Positions 20,990-32,796 of a DNA stretch of 55,673 nucleotides are shown here, piece after piece (position 1 is the first letter of the stretch; each line of letters starts with the position of its first letter). The stretch spans positions 61,471 to 117,143 of the forward strand of contig NW_003149765.1 of the NCBI RefSeq assembly GCF_000003605.2, in the 5' to 3' direction. The notes beneath the pieces are model-generated. The model had not been told where the DNA came from and did no database searches. It worked only from the letters and a program-made list of their open reading frames with translations. This DNA is from Saccoglossus kowalevskii. Taxonomy: Eukaryota > Hemichordata > Enteropneusta > Harrimaniidae. A program made the translations under genes and the position numbers.

Positions 20990-21550
20990 AATATGTCCCT
21001 TAGAATATTATAACGTGATTGAAAAACATGAATTATTATATGTACTGTGTTAATCTCAGCATTTCTTATAAAAGAATATAACATGAATTTATATATGAAT
21101 ATTACATTAAAATCACTGACTATTTTTTTTTATCACATGGAAATACAAATTTTGGTTGACTGTAAACTTTCAACAGTTTGTGATGTATATTTTAGAACCA
21201 AATTAGGGCCTTTCTCTAGATGATAAATAAATTTATTAGAGTGATACCTACATTATTTACGGTGGAGCAGCATATCAAACCAACATTTTGTAAGGAAAAT
21301 ACTAGGTGTGTTTTTCAATTTATACTACATCTACTGTATTAATCTCAATGTCCCTTAGAAAATAATGTAACATGAATTGTATAAATGTTTCGAAAAATTA
21401 ATAGAATGGCAACACATATAAGCACAATTTTCAAGAAAAATACTAGCCACTGTGTTCCTCCATTAATATATGTACTAACAGGATCTACTGTATCAATGTA
21501 TCTTACAGAATACAATGTAATATAACATGAATTGTATAGAAGTTTCTAAA
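20990..21550. repeat. Three diverged copies of an AT-rich repeat
   Basis: The string TACTGTRTTAATCTCARYRTYYCTTA followed by GAATATAATGTAACATGAATT-like sequence appears near 20990-21090, 21330-21385 and 21485-21540. The copies are decayed and non-coding. Confidence 0.55.
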
Positions 21551-22334
21551 TTATAGTACAGTAATTTATGTAAGCAGAATAAAAAAAACTATTGTAATTT
21601 AAAAAAGGCAGGAGAACTACATTCTCATAATAAAAACACACTTGATCTACATCTAATTGACAAATCTTGGAGAGCATAACACTAATTTATTTCACCCAAG
21701 TTTTACTTCCCATCTTGAAAATTGCACCAAAATTGAACTTGGTTGACATTGTGATTGAGAAGATTCTAAATTTGAAGATCATCAAATAAAAAAATTTTGA
21801 GTTATTGTAAGGTAATTTTAAGAGAAATTTAACCAATATCTTGAAAAATATATATCTAACATGGACCATAATCGAGATAGAACACATACTTTAACCTTAA
21901 GTTAAATTGACTAAGTCCTACAAAAATCAAGCTGTAGCCTCTAATATATACTGGTAGTAGTATTAAAGTGGTACTTCGAAATTATTCATATAGCAATAAT
22001 GAGGTCTTGGGAATATTATGTGAAATGTGTAATAGCATGAAAATTACAGAAAATTTTTGCAAACTCCACGGATTCACTTGTGTAATGAATTGTTGCACGC
22101 CAAGTCTTTGTGAATCCATGTACATTGCAACACTATTAACAGTAACTGAGTTGTAATTTTGAGTAAACTATTAATTTGGTAGCCGAAATGTATGTCAACA
22201 TTTGGAAATCATTGAAAAATGGACATTTAAAAACAACTTTTCCATAATTTGCACAATTCTAATATTGCACATAATTGTCCCAAGACCCCATTGAACGATC
22301 GATGGCAGAGTACAACTCAACTTCAATTATTAGA

Positions 22335-22928
22335 TTATTTTTTATGCCACGATGGCAAAAATCCAAAACGTTTATGTTCTTTCTTTTTTGGACCAATGTT
22401 GATTGTGGTGTTATTTCCACCCAGGACCACAAAATTCCCTTTTCCAGAAACCTCGGCATAATTGGTGGTACTTGTCTTTTGTGAACTTTGGGTCATCATA
22501 ACATTGGAGTTGCTGCCAGAGGACGCAGCCTGAGCAGGGCTACCAGAACTAGAGTGTTCCTCTCGATGCTGCTCTACAGACAATATCTCGGCTTTTCCAC
22601 TGGCATCCTCTTGCACACCATGGTTCATTGTCTCACTCTCTGTGATGGTTGGGATTACGGTAGCATCTAACTTTTCAACCAAATGTGGGTATGGTTCAAT
22701 TAAAGCTGTGCGAAACGCCACATAAGCATTGTCCTTGGAAGATTTCTCAAGCATGTTCAGTAATTTGGAAACTCTGTCCTGGTTAGTTTTCTCTGCTTTA
22801 ATTCGTTCGTCATCGTCGGGATCAAACACAAAACTAGCAATCAGGTGATTAAGTACATATTTCACATCCAAGTCTCTTACTATCTCCACACGATTGACTC
22901 GAAGACGGTGAATATCCTCCGCATTCAT
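22335..22928 (-). CDS. CARD-domain adaptor protein with C-terminal RHIM-like motif
   Basis: A single-exon gene of 197 aa. I start at ATG 22928 (MNAEDIHRLRVNRVEIVRDL); an in-frame extension to 22967 begins with TTG and adds non-homologous sequence. Residues 1 to ~90 read as a caspase-recruitment domain. It resembles the CARDs of CRADD/RAIDD and apical caspases: amphipathic helices with RVNRVEIVRDLDVKYVLNHL, then KTNQDRVSKLLNMLEKSSKD, then AFRTALIE.YPHLVEKL. Residues ~95-160 are a Ser/Thr/Gln/Asn-rich linker without predicted fold. Residues 162-179 hold GKGNFVVLGGNNTTINIG, which resembles the RHIM amyloid core (hydrophobic-x-hydrophobic-G-x-x-N, then alternating hydrophobics), though the usual Gln is Val. 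The last 18 residues are basic (PKKKEHKR...SWHKK). There is no protease or death-effector domain. It faces FBXO7 head to head. Proposed role: a death-fold signalling adaptor able to polymerise. The CARD call is firm; the RHIM-like call is inference. Confidence 0.85.
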   Translation of the reverse strand: MNAEDIHRLRVNRVEIVRDLDVKYVLNHLIASFVFDPDDDERIKAEKTNQDRVSKLLNMLEKSSKDNAYVAFRTALIEPYPHLVEKLDATVIPTITESETMNHGVQEDASGKAEILSVEQHREEHSSSGSPAQAASSGSNSNVMMTQSSQKTSTTNYAEVSGKGNFVVLGGNNTTINIGPKKKEHKRFGFLPSWHKK

Positions 22929-23836
22929 GACAACTGCTGTTATTGCTTTCACGTAGAATGAACACAACAGTTCAGTTCACAGGATATAACTATCTAACTC
23001 GGAATAGGATGACGGAATCCTTCTAATGCGTAAATAACACAGTGCTGACTAATAATTGGGTAATTTCTCGATGATCACCGTTTCCGTGAAACAAGGATAC
23101 TAAATAACAATTTTTATTAACACTTACACATTCCACAGAGGGATTGGCAATATTTACAAAAGTTTAAAGATGACCATGGCAGTGATATGACATTTCAAAC
23201 CGGAAAACCATTTTTCTTGAAAGCTAAAATAAATTTATAACAAATATATTGTTATTATATATATAGTTCGATATATATTATATGGTCGATATATTCAGCC
23301 AATATTGTCAGCAACATCACAGTGTAGAGGACTGTGGCTACATGTCCATCATTCGATTACGTCATCATCAGAATCTCCCCAGCCCCAAAATTCATTGGCG
23401 ATAAAGTTGTACATACCTGAGATTAACATTCTTAGTAGCTTTCAGTAGTATTAACGATTCAGTTACAATACACGCTAGGTTAATATATTCGTCTTCGGCT
23501 TCACGGCGACCCAACATCCGTTTCTGCGCAATCACGTTGAAGTCTCGCAGAACACAGGTTTATTTGTTCTCAAAATCGCTCGTTCCGATAACTGTTCACA
23601 GTAAAATTCTTAACAATCTTGAGATCATCGAATTTCAGAGCAACATTTAAATACGCTGCATTAGGCTGAATAAAAAGAATCGCAAATAACAGAGTCACTT
23701 CCGTATATGCGCAGATGACAATTCTCGTGAAATCTCGTTTGTTTATTTTGCTTTTGCCTGAGTCATTCGGGGTCATGACCTCGCTGACTGTAAATATTGT
23801 CTGCAGAATGTGGCGGGGCTAAGTTGTGATGTCACA
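22929..23836. promoter_or_regulatory. Divergent intergenic promoter region, CARD gene / FBXO7
   Basis: About 0.9 kb separates the two start codons, which point away from each other. The segment must hold both 5' UTRs and promoters. It contains a TATA-rich stretch near 23250-23300 and is richer in C+G toward FBXO7. Untranslated first exons of the CARD gene could lie here; none can be proven. Confidence 0.5.
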
Positions 23837-23840
23837 ATGA
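23808..23840 (+). promoter_or_regulatory. Two mini-uORFs before and across the FBXO7 start
   Basis: ATG TGG CGG GGC TAA at 23808-23822 is followed by ATG TCA CAA TGA at 23829-23840. The second overlaps the FBXO7 start codon (23837) so that its TGA shares bases with the main ATG. Their relevance depends on the unmapped transcription start. Confidence 0.4.
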
Positions 23841-24414
23841 AACTCCGTATAAGACTTCATAGAAGAACAGAAAAAATCGATATAAGTGACGAGGAACCAA
23901 CGGTACGGAATCTGAACGATGCCGTCGCTGTCGTTTTTGGGTAAGTTTCCTGGATCATGCGACGATATTCAAGTTGAAAAGTGAAACAACGTGCTCAAGT
24001 ACAGTGTAATGAAACAGAACTTTTTACACTAATGACGTGCTCTCCACTTCTTCATCCCTTGAATTTGGATAGTCCGCTCCTAGTACATATGCAAGTACTG
24101 TAATATGTTAGCTATTTTCACCAATTACCTTGGGTGGGTCATTTAAGTTCAAGGTCAGACTGACAGCATGTGTCAAAATAAGCCACATTTTTATCATGCA
24201 ATAAATGTACTTGTAATAGACCAAATGCAGCCTACTTTTAGATTGCAGATAGGATCATTCAATACAAGTCTAAACGGAAGGGATCCTCTTATAGGGGATG
24301 AAACCAAACTGTTGAAAGATTATGACATTGTATCAGGGAACCTGATAAGAGTTCTTTTGAATGCTGACGCAGCTGAAGCTGCAGATCTTTTACATCATCA
24401 CCACCACCAGCAGC

Positions 24415-24445
<31 letters not shown>

Positions 24446-27400
24446 GCAGCAGCATCATCAGTACAATGAACCACAACAATCTCAAAGTACAGAGAGCACA
24501 GCTGAAGGACTCAGTGATGGAATACAGAAAGCTGAAATCTGTTCAGCTAATGCTGCTGTTGCTATGGAAACAGAGGAAAGTAGTGTAGCTGATTTATCTG
24601 AACCAATGTTGTGTCGAGATGCATCAAGTGATGCAGTGCCATTGCGATTACATGCATTATTTACAGAAACTCATGCAATGAATGCAAATGAAGCTCTGTG
24701 TATCGTCTTAAATGTACTCATGCTGGAAACTGGATATTGTGCTAAAGTAAGTTAGTTTTTATTCAAAAAATAACATTTTGAACAGGTTTCATGAAGGTGT
24801 GAATTTGTTTTATGGACATTTATAAATACATGTACTTATAAAACATTTATTCTGAAAGATCCTTGCGCTTCATTCAAATCCATGCCTTCATTGGTTGTAG
24901 AATGCCCATTACCCATGAGTCTTTGAGTTTTTTTTTAATCATTGCCGGATTTACTGAATGCACAAGATTGGCAAAATGCCAAAATATGATTTCTTTATTA
25001 CTTTATTGGAAGAGGTGTTAATTTTGATTTCACGGTGTGTTTAATTATTTCTAGGTACACACATCTTCAAATCAAGAAAAAGAACAGGAGATAACTAGTG
25101 TCATAGAAACAGAAAATGTTGGTACCAGTACTACTGATGAGTCGGTGAGCATTGATGCAACACTTGCTATGCCTGTTGACTGGAAAAGACCTGGAGCTTA
25201 TCGATTGACATATACCCATCCTGCTTGTGAGGGGGCTATTTGCACTATCACGTGTGTTCCATTGGGAAATATTGTTATGGTACATGGTAAATACAAACAA
25301 TCTGTTTATACATGACATAGTTACATTTTACATTCAATGGTACATTTAAGGGTTAACAACCTTTTATAGTTAAATTGTTAGTCAAATCTGTGTTAGTGAC
25401 CACCTTTATATAAAAACCGCCTGCCCATAATAATCTCATTTGTACAATTCCACTGCAATATAAATGTAAATGAATACATATGTACCAGGAAATAAAGTCC
25501 AATATAACCAGTGACTGCCATTTTGCTACTTAATTTGTGTATAAAGGTTTAATTGATGGAAAATAATTGCATGTTTAGTGTTTTACACTAGTCTCTATAT
25601 AGCGTTGAAACCATAATAAGTCATATGTGTGTTTTGATATTGATAATTTTTATATATTTATTGATCTATGTGATTTGTTTCAATTTAATTCCGAGTTATG
25701 TGTTTATAGATGTTATACATAATTATTCCGCTCCAGTTTGTATAGAAATCAATCAAAAACATTCTATCTTTCCCTTCTGGCTGATATTCCATTATTAAAT
25801 TAGTATGTAGTCACTGATTGGTTGACCTCCGTCTGCATGGAAAACGCCATAATGTTCCATTCCCCTTTTTAAAAGTTAAACGGTAGTTCTGTTCTAGTTT
25901 TGGTCCGTGCTCAACTGTGCAGGGATTGAAATAGAATTTTTTCCATGCATGCATAGTGTGCATGTTGAATTTGAAATTTACTGCACTAACATGTGAAATG
26001 CACTACTTTTAAAGTGTAAATAAAATTTACGGGTTCTCGATTGATGCAATCACGAAAAAATTGTTCACAATGTTGGTTGAACTTAATTTAGGCTTAGTGA
26101 ATATAATGAGAAAATGTTGTTTCTACATGCACAGCATGCACATTATATTTTGAGTTTACTTGCACTAGCTAATAATCTATGTGCATAGTGCAGTGTGCAC
26201 ATTATATTTTGAGTTTACTTGCACTAGCTAATAATCTATGTGCATAGTGCAGTGTGCACCAGGGTATTTCAATCCCTGCTGTGTCAGTTAGTTTAAATAC
26301 TATGGTTGGTCACTACACATAGGTTGACTTTAACACTTTTTTTTGGTTAAGTATTTGCTCTATTGCTAAAACTGTATACACCTACATTTTAGCTTTGTTA
26401 GCACTAGTCTGTCTGTGTAAAATTGGTGTTCTTGAAAAATAAACATATACTAGAGGCTCGAATAAAGCAAAACCACCAACCTGTAATTAAGATATCTTCC
26501 ATAGAAAGTAGAATGTATAAATCAGAGTTTGAATTTTCGAGAGACACCAACAACAATTAGCAGAATGCAGTATTTGGTTTCCCTCAGTGACGATGACAAT
26601 ATTTGTTTATATCATCTCTAAGGCACTTTTATCAGATTTGGATTTGAAGTTGGGTGCCCTCTAGGTTTAAAGTTCTTGAATTATATTTATAGATCTGTAA
26701 ATGGGAATATTGATAAAATACATTTATTTCCATTTTTGACCTATTAACCAACCTACGTGTTTGGACTAAGCCCCCAAAATCAATGAATATATTCTAATTT
26801 TCTGTCAAGTGAAATTGAAAGATAGATTGCCTTGTTCATTTCCAATTTATGTATTACCGGTATTTGTAGTGTTTCTTGCATAGAGTCTTGTTTATTTATT
26901 TATTTATTTTTTTTAATAAAATAAAATATGGGAGTGTATGAATGGCGAAAGCCTGGTCACCAGGAAATAATCAAGAAACTTGTGACCCTTGCAAGGGTTC
27001 TCTTGCTATAATATTACTATTAATGAGCATTTCAATGACATCACAGGATTTGATGGGCGGAGCAGGAATACATTCGCATTCTCCGAAGATGATTGTGAAT
27101 AGCGGGCAAGTGATCACTAGCACACTAAAAAAAACAAGTTTCGTAACTGTTGTATCACAAAGAAGCATTTGCATTGTATGTTGGTCAAAAATACAGAAAT
27201 CGGATAACTGAGAAGACTGTTTAAAGCTGGCTTGATTGGTTGAATATTATTGAACCTGTCAATCATTTGCATCACACGCTGAACCTAGACTAGTGACAAC
27301 CATCACCAGTGTCACAATAGGGTGTCTACAAAGGTCACAAGTCCCTTGTTTATTTCACAGAATTTACATTTACACACTCGCTAGTTTTTATTTTATTAAT

Positions 27401-29183
27401 AAAACCACCAAAAATTAAATAAGAGTCAAAGTGTTTCCATGAAATGATTGCCATTATGTGAATTCACATTATTTTTCATATCATGTCTAGGTCTGATTGA
27501 TGGCTTTGAGGGAACTCACTCTCAGTTGAAAATAAAAGTTTCAGATTACATTGGTTTACTGACCGATGGTAAGTAAAACGTATAATGTATAGAGCTTGAC
27601 TATTAGCAGAGTTTTATTTTGCTAGGATTCATTCGCCAAGCTAGTGTGTATACTGTTTAGACATTTAATTAGTTTCACTGGCCATATTTTTCTTTTTCTT
27701 CAGATACAGCCAAAGTGTACATGAAACTTCCAATGTTATCCCGTATCTTTAAAGATGATGTTGCTTATCCTCTTTTGGCTGCAATGAGGACAGGTAATGT
27801 GAGAAATTGTTTGATCATGATCTTTAGGAGGACCACAAAGACGATTGTACAACTCAAAATATCATTGTTGCTTTGCATCGTATGCAATATTGTAATAATG
27901 TATATATTAATTAATAACCCCTATCTGGTCAAGTCAATGGAAAATAACATACAGCTGGCAGGACACATTACACAAGTTTGTCTGTTATCTGGTAGTAACA
28001 CGATTAATCAATAGATTTAGTTTTAGTTTACATCAATTGATACATGTACATATTGCAGTGCAGAAAATAGGAATGTGATTTGTCTACTCAGGAACACACA
28101 AAGCATCAAAAAACCCAGAGAGCTTTCGAGTTTAACTTCTTGTTTATTCCACCATTTTCAGTTACACCAACAGCACTACTTTTTACATATCAATAAACTC
28201 GGGTGATCAGGTGACATAACACCAATACAAAAGTATGTATTCCGACGCATGCAATAAAGTAGTCACAAGGAACTTTAGTATTTTTAGGGCTCACGATTTC
28301 AAGGCTAAAAATGTGTTTGACTGATTGAAACTGTGAAGGTGATATTTTATTCTTTTGAAGAACATCAAGGCAGACAGGGCATCTAAACAATAATTTCTGT
28401 GGTCTCTGTAAATTTCAAGTAAAAAAAAATTGCTTCGTTATGAACATTTCCCCTAAGGGTAATAACAATGCTATCAGATATTGACAAATAGACATTCCCT
28501 TTCTTAGATGCATTTAAAAAATATATATATATATTTAGTTATATGTATATTTAGTTTTAGGTCTATCCCCTCTGCATGGTATTCTAGCATTGGCTGCTGA
28601 ACTTCAGGTAAGTTCTGCTGATAATACAATATAAGACAGTAGGTTTGTAACCAGTATTAAAGTCACACTCAGAACAATCTTATAGCTTTATTGGAATCTT
28701 GGTTGTATAAAATATAATTAATAGCATAAATAAGCATTAATTATTGGAACTAATTGAGAGATTGACTAGATGCATGGAGCCGGGAACAGCCACTGGTGGT
28801 GCTGTATACAATCAAAATTGTCAATGATTTAGGCTCACGTCTATGATCAGTGTAAAAAGCGGAGACACTTGTTAAATCATAGACAGCATATTTGGTGTCC
28901 ACTTTAGTGTGATAGAAAGTGTGTACAGTCTTCAAATAGGCAGAGTGCAGGTCAAGACAGAATACACATGATTCCGGCGTTTCGTAATAAATGTTTTCTA
29001 ATAATAATTGCGTTTTAAAATAATATTCATAATATATGTCTACATCATAACCTCAGGTCATTTTTCTGTATTTCTCAATGCATGTGTCATCACAGTGTGG
29101 TCAATTGTAATTTACGTTTTATGTGAGGTAACATTCAGCACCGTCAATGAGGTTTCATTGATGGTGTTGAACGTAGTTTGTAT

Positions 29184-29216
<33 letters not shown>

Positions 29217-32200
29217 TTATTTACCTAGAAAATACACAAAATTGAATATGCAGTCTAGGTAAAATGGAATCTGAAATAGCTTAAAAGCTTGTCGAGTCAG
29301 AACCATAACTTGAATTTATCGACTTAGGTTTAGACTGACAGTAGGTTACACCTCAATATATTTCAAATACATAAATATGATAATATAATAATATATATAT
29401 GTATATACATACATTTGTAATACATATTAGTTCTATTCTAAATACTCTGACATTAAATTTTCCCGTATAGTATTTTTGAATATAAGTTTTTGTTTAGACC
29501 TTAAAAAAATTGATATTCAACATTACCAGATATTTACAAAAGCTNNNNNNNNNNNNNNNNNNNNNNNNNNNNNNNNNNNNNNNNNNNNNNNNNNNNNNNN
29601 NNNNNNNNNNNNNNNNNNNNNNNNNNNNNNNNNNNNATTCAACATTACCAGATATTTACAAAAGCTAACAAGCCACACCAACCAAGTGACTACTCAGATT
29701 GCAAAGGATTTGTACACACTCCCATCATGTCATACTCTGTAATATCCAATTACAATTCTGAATTCGCCCTTACTGCAAGTCACAGTATTTTAGAACAATG
29801 ATGAATCTCAGAGTCAATGCATTAAAGCAAGTCTTAGAAGTATATTTTTTATAAAGAGTATGCAAATTATTTTTGTTAGTCTAATCTGCCTAGTCTAAAC
29901 CAAAAATAGGCTTCCTGTAGCATAATACAAAAGTGTTAACAAATGAAATTTGAAAAAACATTAAGTTTCAAATGAGTGTTTTTTACTTATTCCTCGCAAT
30001 ATTATTCCATTTGAATATTATGGCAGTTTTGTGAAAAGCATAATATAATTAAATTTTAGCTTTCAAAAGTAAAATAACCACGTTTGATGGGTTGGGTTTT
30101 GGGGTTGGGGTTGCTTTGTAAGTTTTTTTTTTAAATATCTGTACTTAGATTATTTATATTTATTCTCTTCTCAGTTGAAGATATTAAGCTTACTTGATGT
30201 ACAAAGTTTAATTGCTGTCTCCACTGTCTGTAAACATCTATGTATTATTGCTAATGATGCCTCACTATGGAGAAGATTGTGTCTTAGAGACTTTGGTAAA
30301 TGCCATCAGCAAAATGCAAACTGGAAAAGGGTAGGCATGCAATATTTATATTAATACTTTCTATGAGTTGATTTGAGCTTTCTAAAATCTAGGAATCTTG
30401 TGGGTTAATACAAGTGCCTACCAGTGTGCTTTCTAAGATGACTGATTTTGTATTGAACCAGGTCAATTAAATCCCCCAAAATCAAGTTGATTCAGTTTGT
30501 TGACTGCTGGGGAGGTAAGTCAAAAAAAAATAATTGTATGTGACTGTGTGGCAGGAAGAAGTTGTACATTTTGCTTACAATCTTACACATGGTCTACCAA
30601 TACATTTTTTCCCCATTTATTTCGGCTAAACTTAGATGCTTTTTAGTGGGTGATGTGCTAAGGTTCTCAGTCCTGCTAATGAACTGACAGTAAATTTAAA
30701 TATAATAATTTTTCATTGAATATCTTCTTTTTTCATTTGCTCTTATGCAGCTTTACATTGCTAAGTATAAAGAAAAAAAAGAAATGCAACATCAAAGAAT
30801 GGTGCCCCATCCTGTCTTACCATTCCATGGAGTTTTTCAACCATATCCCCAACCAATGCCTCCTGTATATCCTCCTGGATTTGTGTAAGTACATATGTAT
30901 TCAAAAATTATTTAAATTCATCATTGGTTTTAAAAAACAATATATATTGTGTAGTGCAGTGATTCAGATCATCAGCAATTTGCTTATAGTTTTGTTTTTT
31001 TTCAAAATGTCATAATTTTGTTCAGTGATTTCAGACAAAGGGGCTAATTTTTTTCTGTTGGAGTTACTACTTTACACCCAAAATATGGCAAATGATCATA
31101 AATGTTTAATGATGCTTGTTGTCATTTTGGACAAAATGTCCTGAGATAATTTTAAGACAGCTGTAAACTTTTAATTCTGTGGGAGACCAGGTTCACAAAT
31201 TTCATATACATGTATGTGTCTTTGAATGTCATAAAATCGTGAGAATTTCTAGTAATGAAAATTTGCAGTTTACATTATGTATAAAAGTGTTCGCACAATT
31301 TTAACTTCCATAAAATGAAAAGAGAACTGTTGGAGATAGTAGAGAGTAAGAATCAAATCAGTCATGTAAACAGATTAAAGTAAATTGAAGTTTCATTCAT
31401 GATACATTGAGGAGTATTGTTGTTGACTATGTTGTAAATTGCAGGCTTATGTCATAAATGTTCAAATTGCAAATATTTGGCATTCCATTTTTTGTTTACA
31501 AGAATTTGCTAGTGATTTTGTATTGTGCTCTGATGTGCATGGATTCTGAATTATTGTTGTCCACTTTAATTCGGTATATGGGTGAATCCTGTAGTTTACA
31601 GCAATTCTCAAACACCATAGAATGTATTTCAATAATGTGAAGTAGCATGTGAGTTCAAATAAATAACAGCATTTAATTTAATACCAAATTTAGTCATATT
31701 TTAAGGTAGTAGGATAGTCTTTTTTTCTAGAAAAATATTGACAGCTGTAACCAGAACAATAATGGCCAAACCAATCCTACATATACATTTTTAGAAATAC
31801 AGATGACACATTCTTACAAAATGAAATTACAACTTGAAAGCTAATATTTTTACAACCATACAAACCAAACAGCGATATTGTAGTGCCACTCATCAAGTTG
31901 CTATTTGGATTTTAGCAAACCAAAGATGTTCAGAATTTAAAATGGAGAAAATGACATATTTGTGAACCTCACAGTCTGTTAAATTAATGATGAATTAATA
32001 ATTTGAAACATTGCCATGAAAGGAAGATCTGAAGTTTTGTTTGTAATTAAAAGAAAACAAAACATAGGAGCTGATCATTCTTCACACCTACTTGTGCTTG
32101 TTGTAATTATGTCTAACGGTCATATCGGGTAAATAATAATGAAGAAGTATTTTATAATACATGACGTACCATGAGTAAACACAAACTTGTGCACTTGTTA

Positions 32201-32663
32201 TGAAAAAGGAAACAGGCTTTTCTTTTTTTTTTCTTTAAACAAAATATATATGTGACAGTGTTTTTTATTTAATTTGAAAAAAAAAGACTATCCTGCTACC
32301 TTAATAATCCAATACACAGTAAATAGAACTTTTGATTTGTATGTTCTTCTAATAGTACAATTACAGTATTTATATTTATATTTATATTTATTATAATTCT
32401 TTATTTAAATTCTCTTTTTCAGTGGTGGTGACTACGACTTGGATCCATTCAATTCTGCATTTCCAGAAAATCCAATGAACCCCTTCCGTCCTCGTTTACC
32501 AGGATTCCATGGTCCACGATTCGATCCATTGAACCCACTTCCCAATCAGCCATTTGTTCCCGGACGAGGAGGAGGGCTCAGAGATTCAAGAGGTTCTGGA
32601 AGAGTACCGAACTATAGAAATCCATTTGGAGGAGGCTGGGGAGGTGGAGGTGGTATAATATGA
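23837..32663 (+). CDS. FBXO7: F-box only protein 7 (FBXO7), SCF substrate receptor
   Basis: FBXO7 is the F-box subunit of an SCF E3 ubiquitin ligase and also binds the proteasome regulator PI31; in mammals it works with Parkin and PINK1 in mitophagy. Exons: 23837-23940, 24242-24746, 25055-25286, 27491-27568, 27704-27793, 28561-28607, 30175-30330, 30751-30884, 32423-32663; total 528 aa. Residues 1 to ~80 are the ubiquitin-like domain (MKLRIRLHRRTEKIDI...; DPLIGDETKLLKDYDIVSGN). Residues 86-105 are five His then fifteen Gln. About 170-345 is the PI31-type FP domain (EPMLC, ALFTE, CEGAICTITCVPLGN, RIFKDDVAYPLLAA). About 337-395 is the F-box (GLSPLHGILALAAELQLKIL, SLWRRLCLRDF). The C-terminus is Pro/Arg-rich with PRFDPLNPLPNQPFVPGRGG, as in vertebrate FBXO7. 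The exon 2 acceptor (TTTTAG before 24242) was picked because it alone restores phase. The protein ends in a Gly-rich stretch instead of the vertebrate terminus. Confidence 0.96.
24390..24455 (+). repeat. CAC/CAG/CAA codon run encoding poly-His/poly-Gln in FBXO7
   Basis: A run of His codons (5) is followed by fifteen Gln codons, mostly CAA with CAG at both ends, then two His. It sits in the linker after the ubiquitin-like domain. Mixed CAA/CAG usage would limit slippage but length variation is still likely. Confidence 0.9.
25920..26278. mobile_element. 359-bp inverted-repeat element in FBXO7 intron
   Basis: The left terminus CAGGGATTGAAATA and the right terminus TATTTCAATCCCTG are perfect 14-nt inverses. 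Both ends are flanked by CTGTG (25915-25919 and 26279-26283), consistent with a 5-bp target-site duplication. Inside, a 59-bp unit is repeated in tandem (26138-26196, 26197-26255). Non-coding; no transposase. Confidence 0.75.
29184..29216. repeat. (ATA)n microsatellite
   Basis: About eleven ATA/TAA trinucleotides lie in the FBXO7 intron before exon 7. Confidence 0.9.
29545..29636. other. Assembly gap of 92 N flanked by identical 30-mers
   Basis: The 30 nt before the gap (29515-29544) and the 30 nt after it (29637-29666) are identical, starting ATTCAACATTACC. This is what results when overlapping contig ends are joined without merging, so the gap may be spurious. It lies in an intron, so the FBXO7 coding sequence is unaffected. 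Confidence 0.95.
31701..32304. mobile_element. 604-bp TTAA-flanked inverted-repeat element in FBXO7 intron
   Basis: The left end TTAAGGTAGTAGGATAGTCT and the right end (reverse complement TTAAGGTAGCAGGATAGTCT) match over about 26 nt with one difference. TTAA borders both ends. The interior has no coding frame of note. The TTAA target suggests piggyBac-type mobilisation, unrelated in sequence to families A and B. Confidence 0.75.
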
Positions 32664-32790
32664 ACATGTGTTACAAATTTCTTCATGGGACTTCAAATAA
32701 CACAACTCATGCTAGTATTAGGCAAAAAAACTGACACGTACCATTTTAAAATGGGATGCTCACATATTTTTTTTTGTATATTTCAAAAAA

Positions 32791-32796
32791 AATAAA
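32791..32796 (+). terminator. Candidate FBXO7 polyadenylation signal
   Basis: AATAAA lies about 130 nt after the stop codon; a second AATAAA at 33241-33246 is an alternative. Confidence 0.5.

Larger units (their letters stand above)
19359..22334. other. AT-rich intergenic region between SDR and CARD genes
   Basis: No gene was recognised. The left part is the SDR 3' UTR. Contents are a nested hairpin at 20119-20197 and three decayed repeats at 20990-21550. Long A/T tracts dominate and short open frames look random. Confidence 0.55.

Noticed and set aside
22926-22967. Extended N-terminus for the CARD protein starting at 22967
   Set aside because: The first codon is TTG, not ATG; the ATG at 22928 starts exactly where CARD similarity begins.
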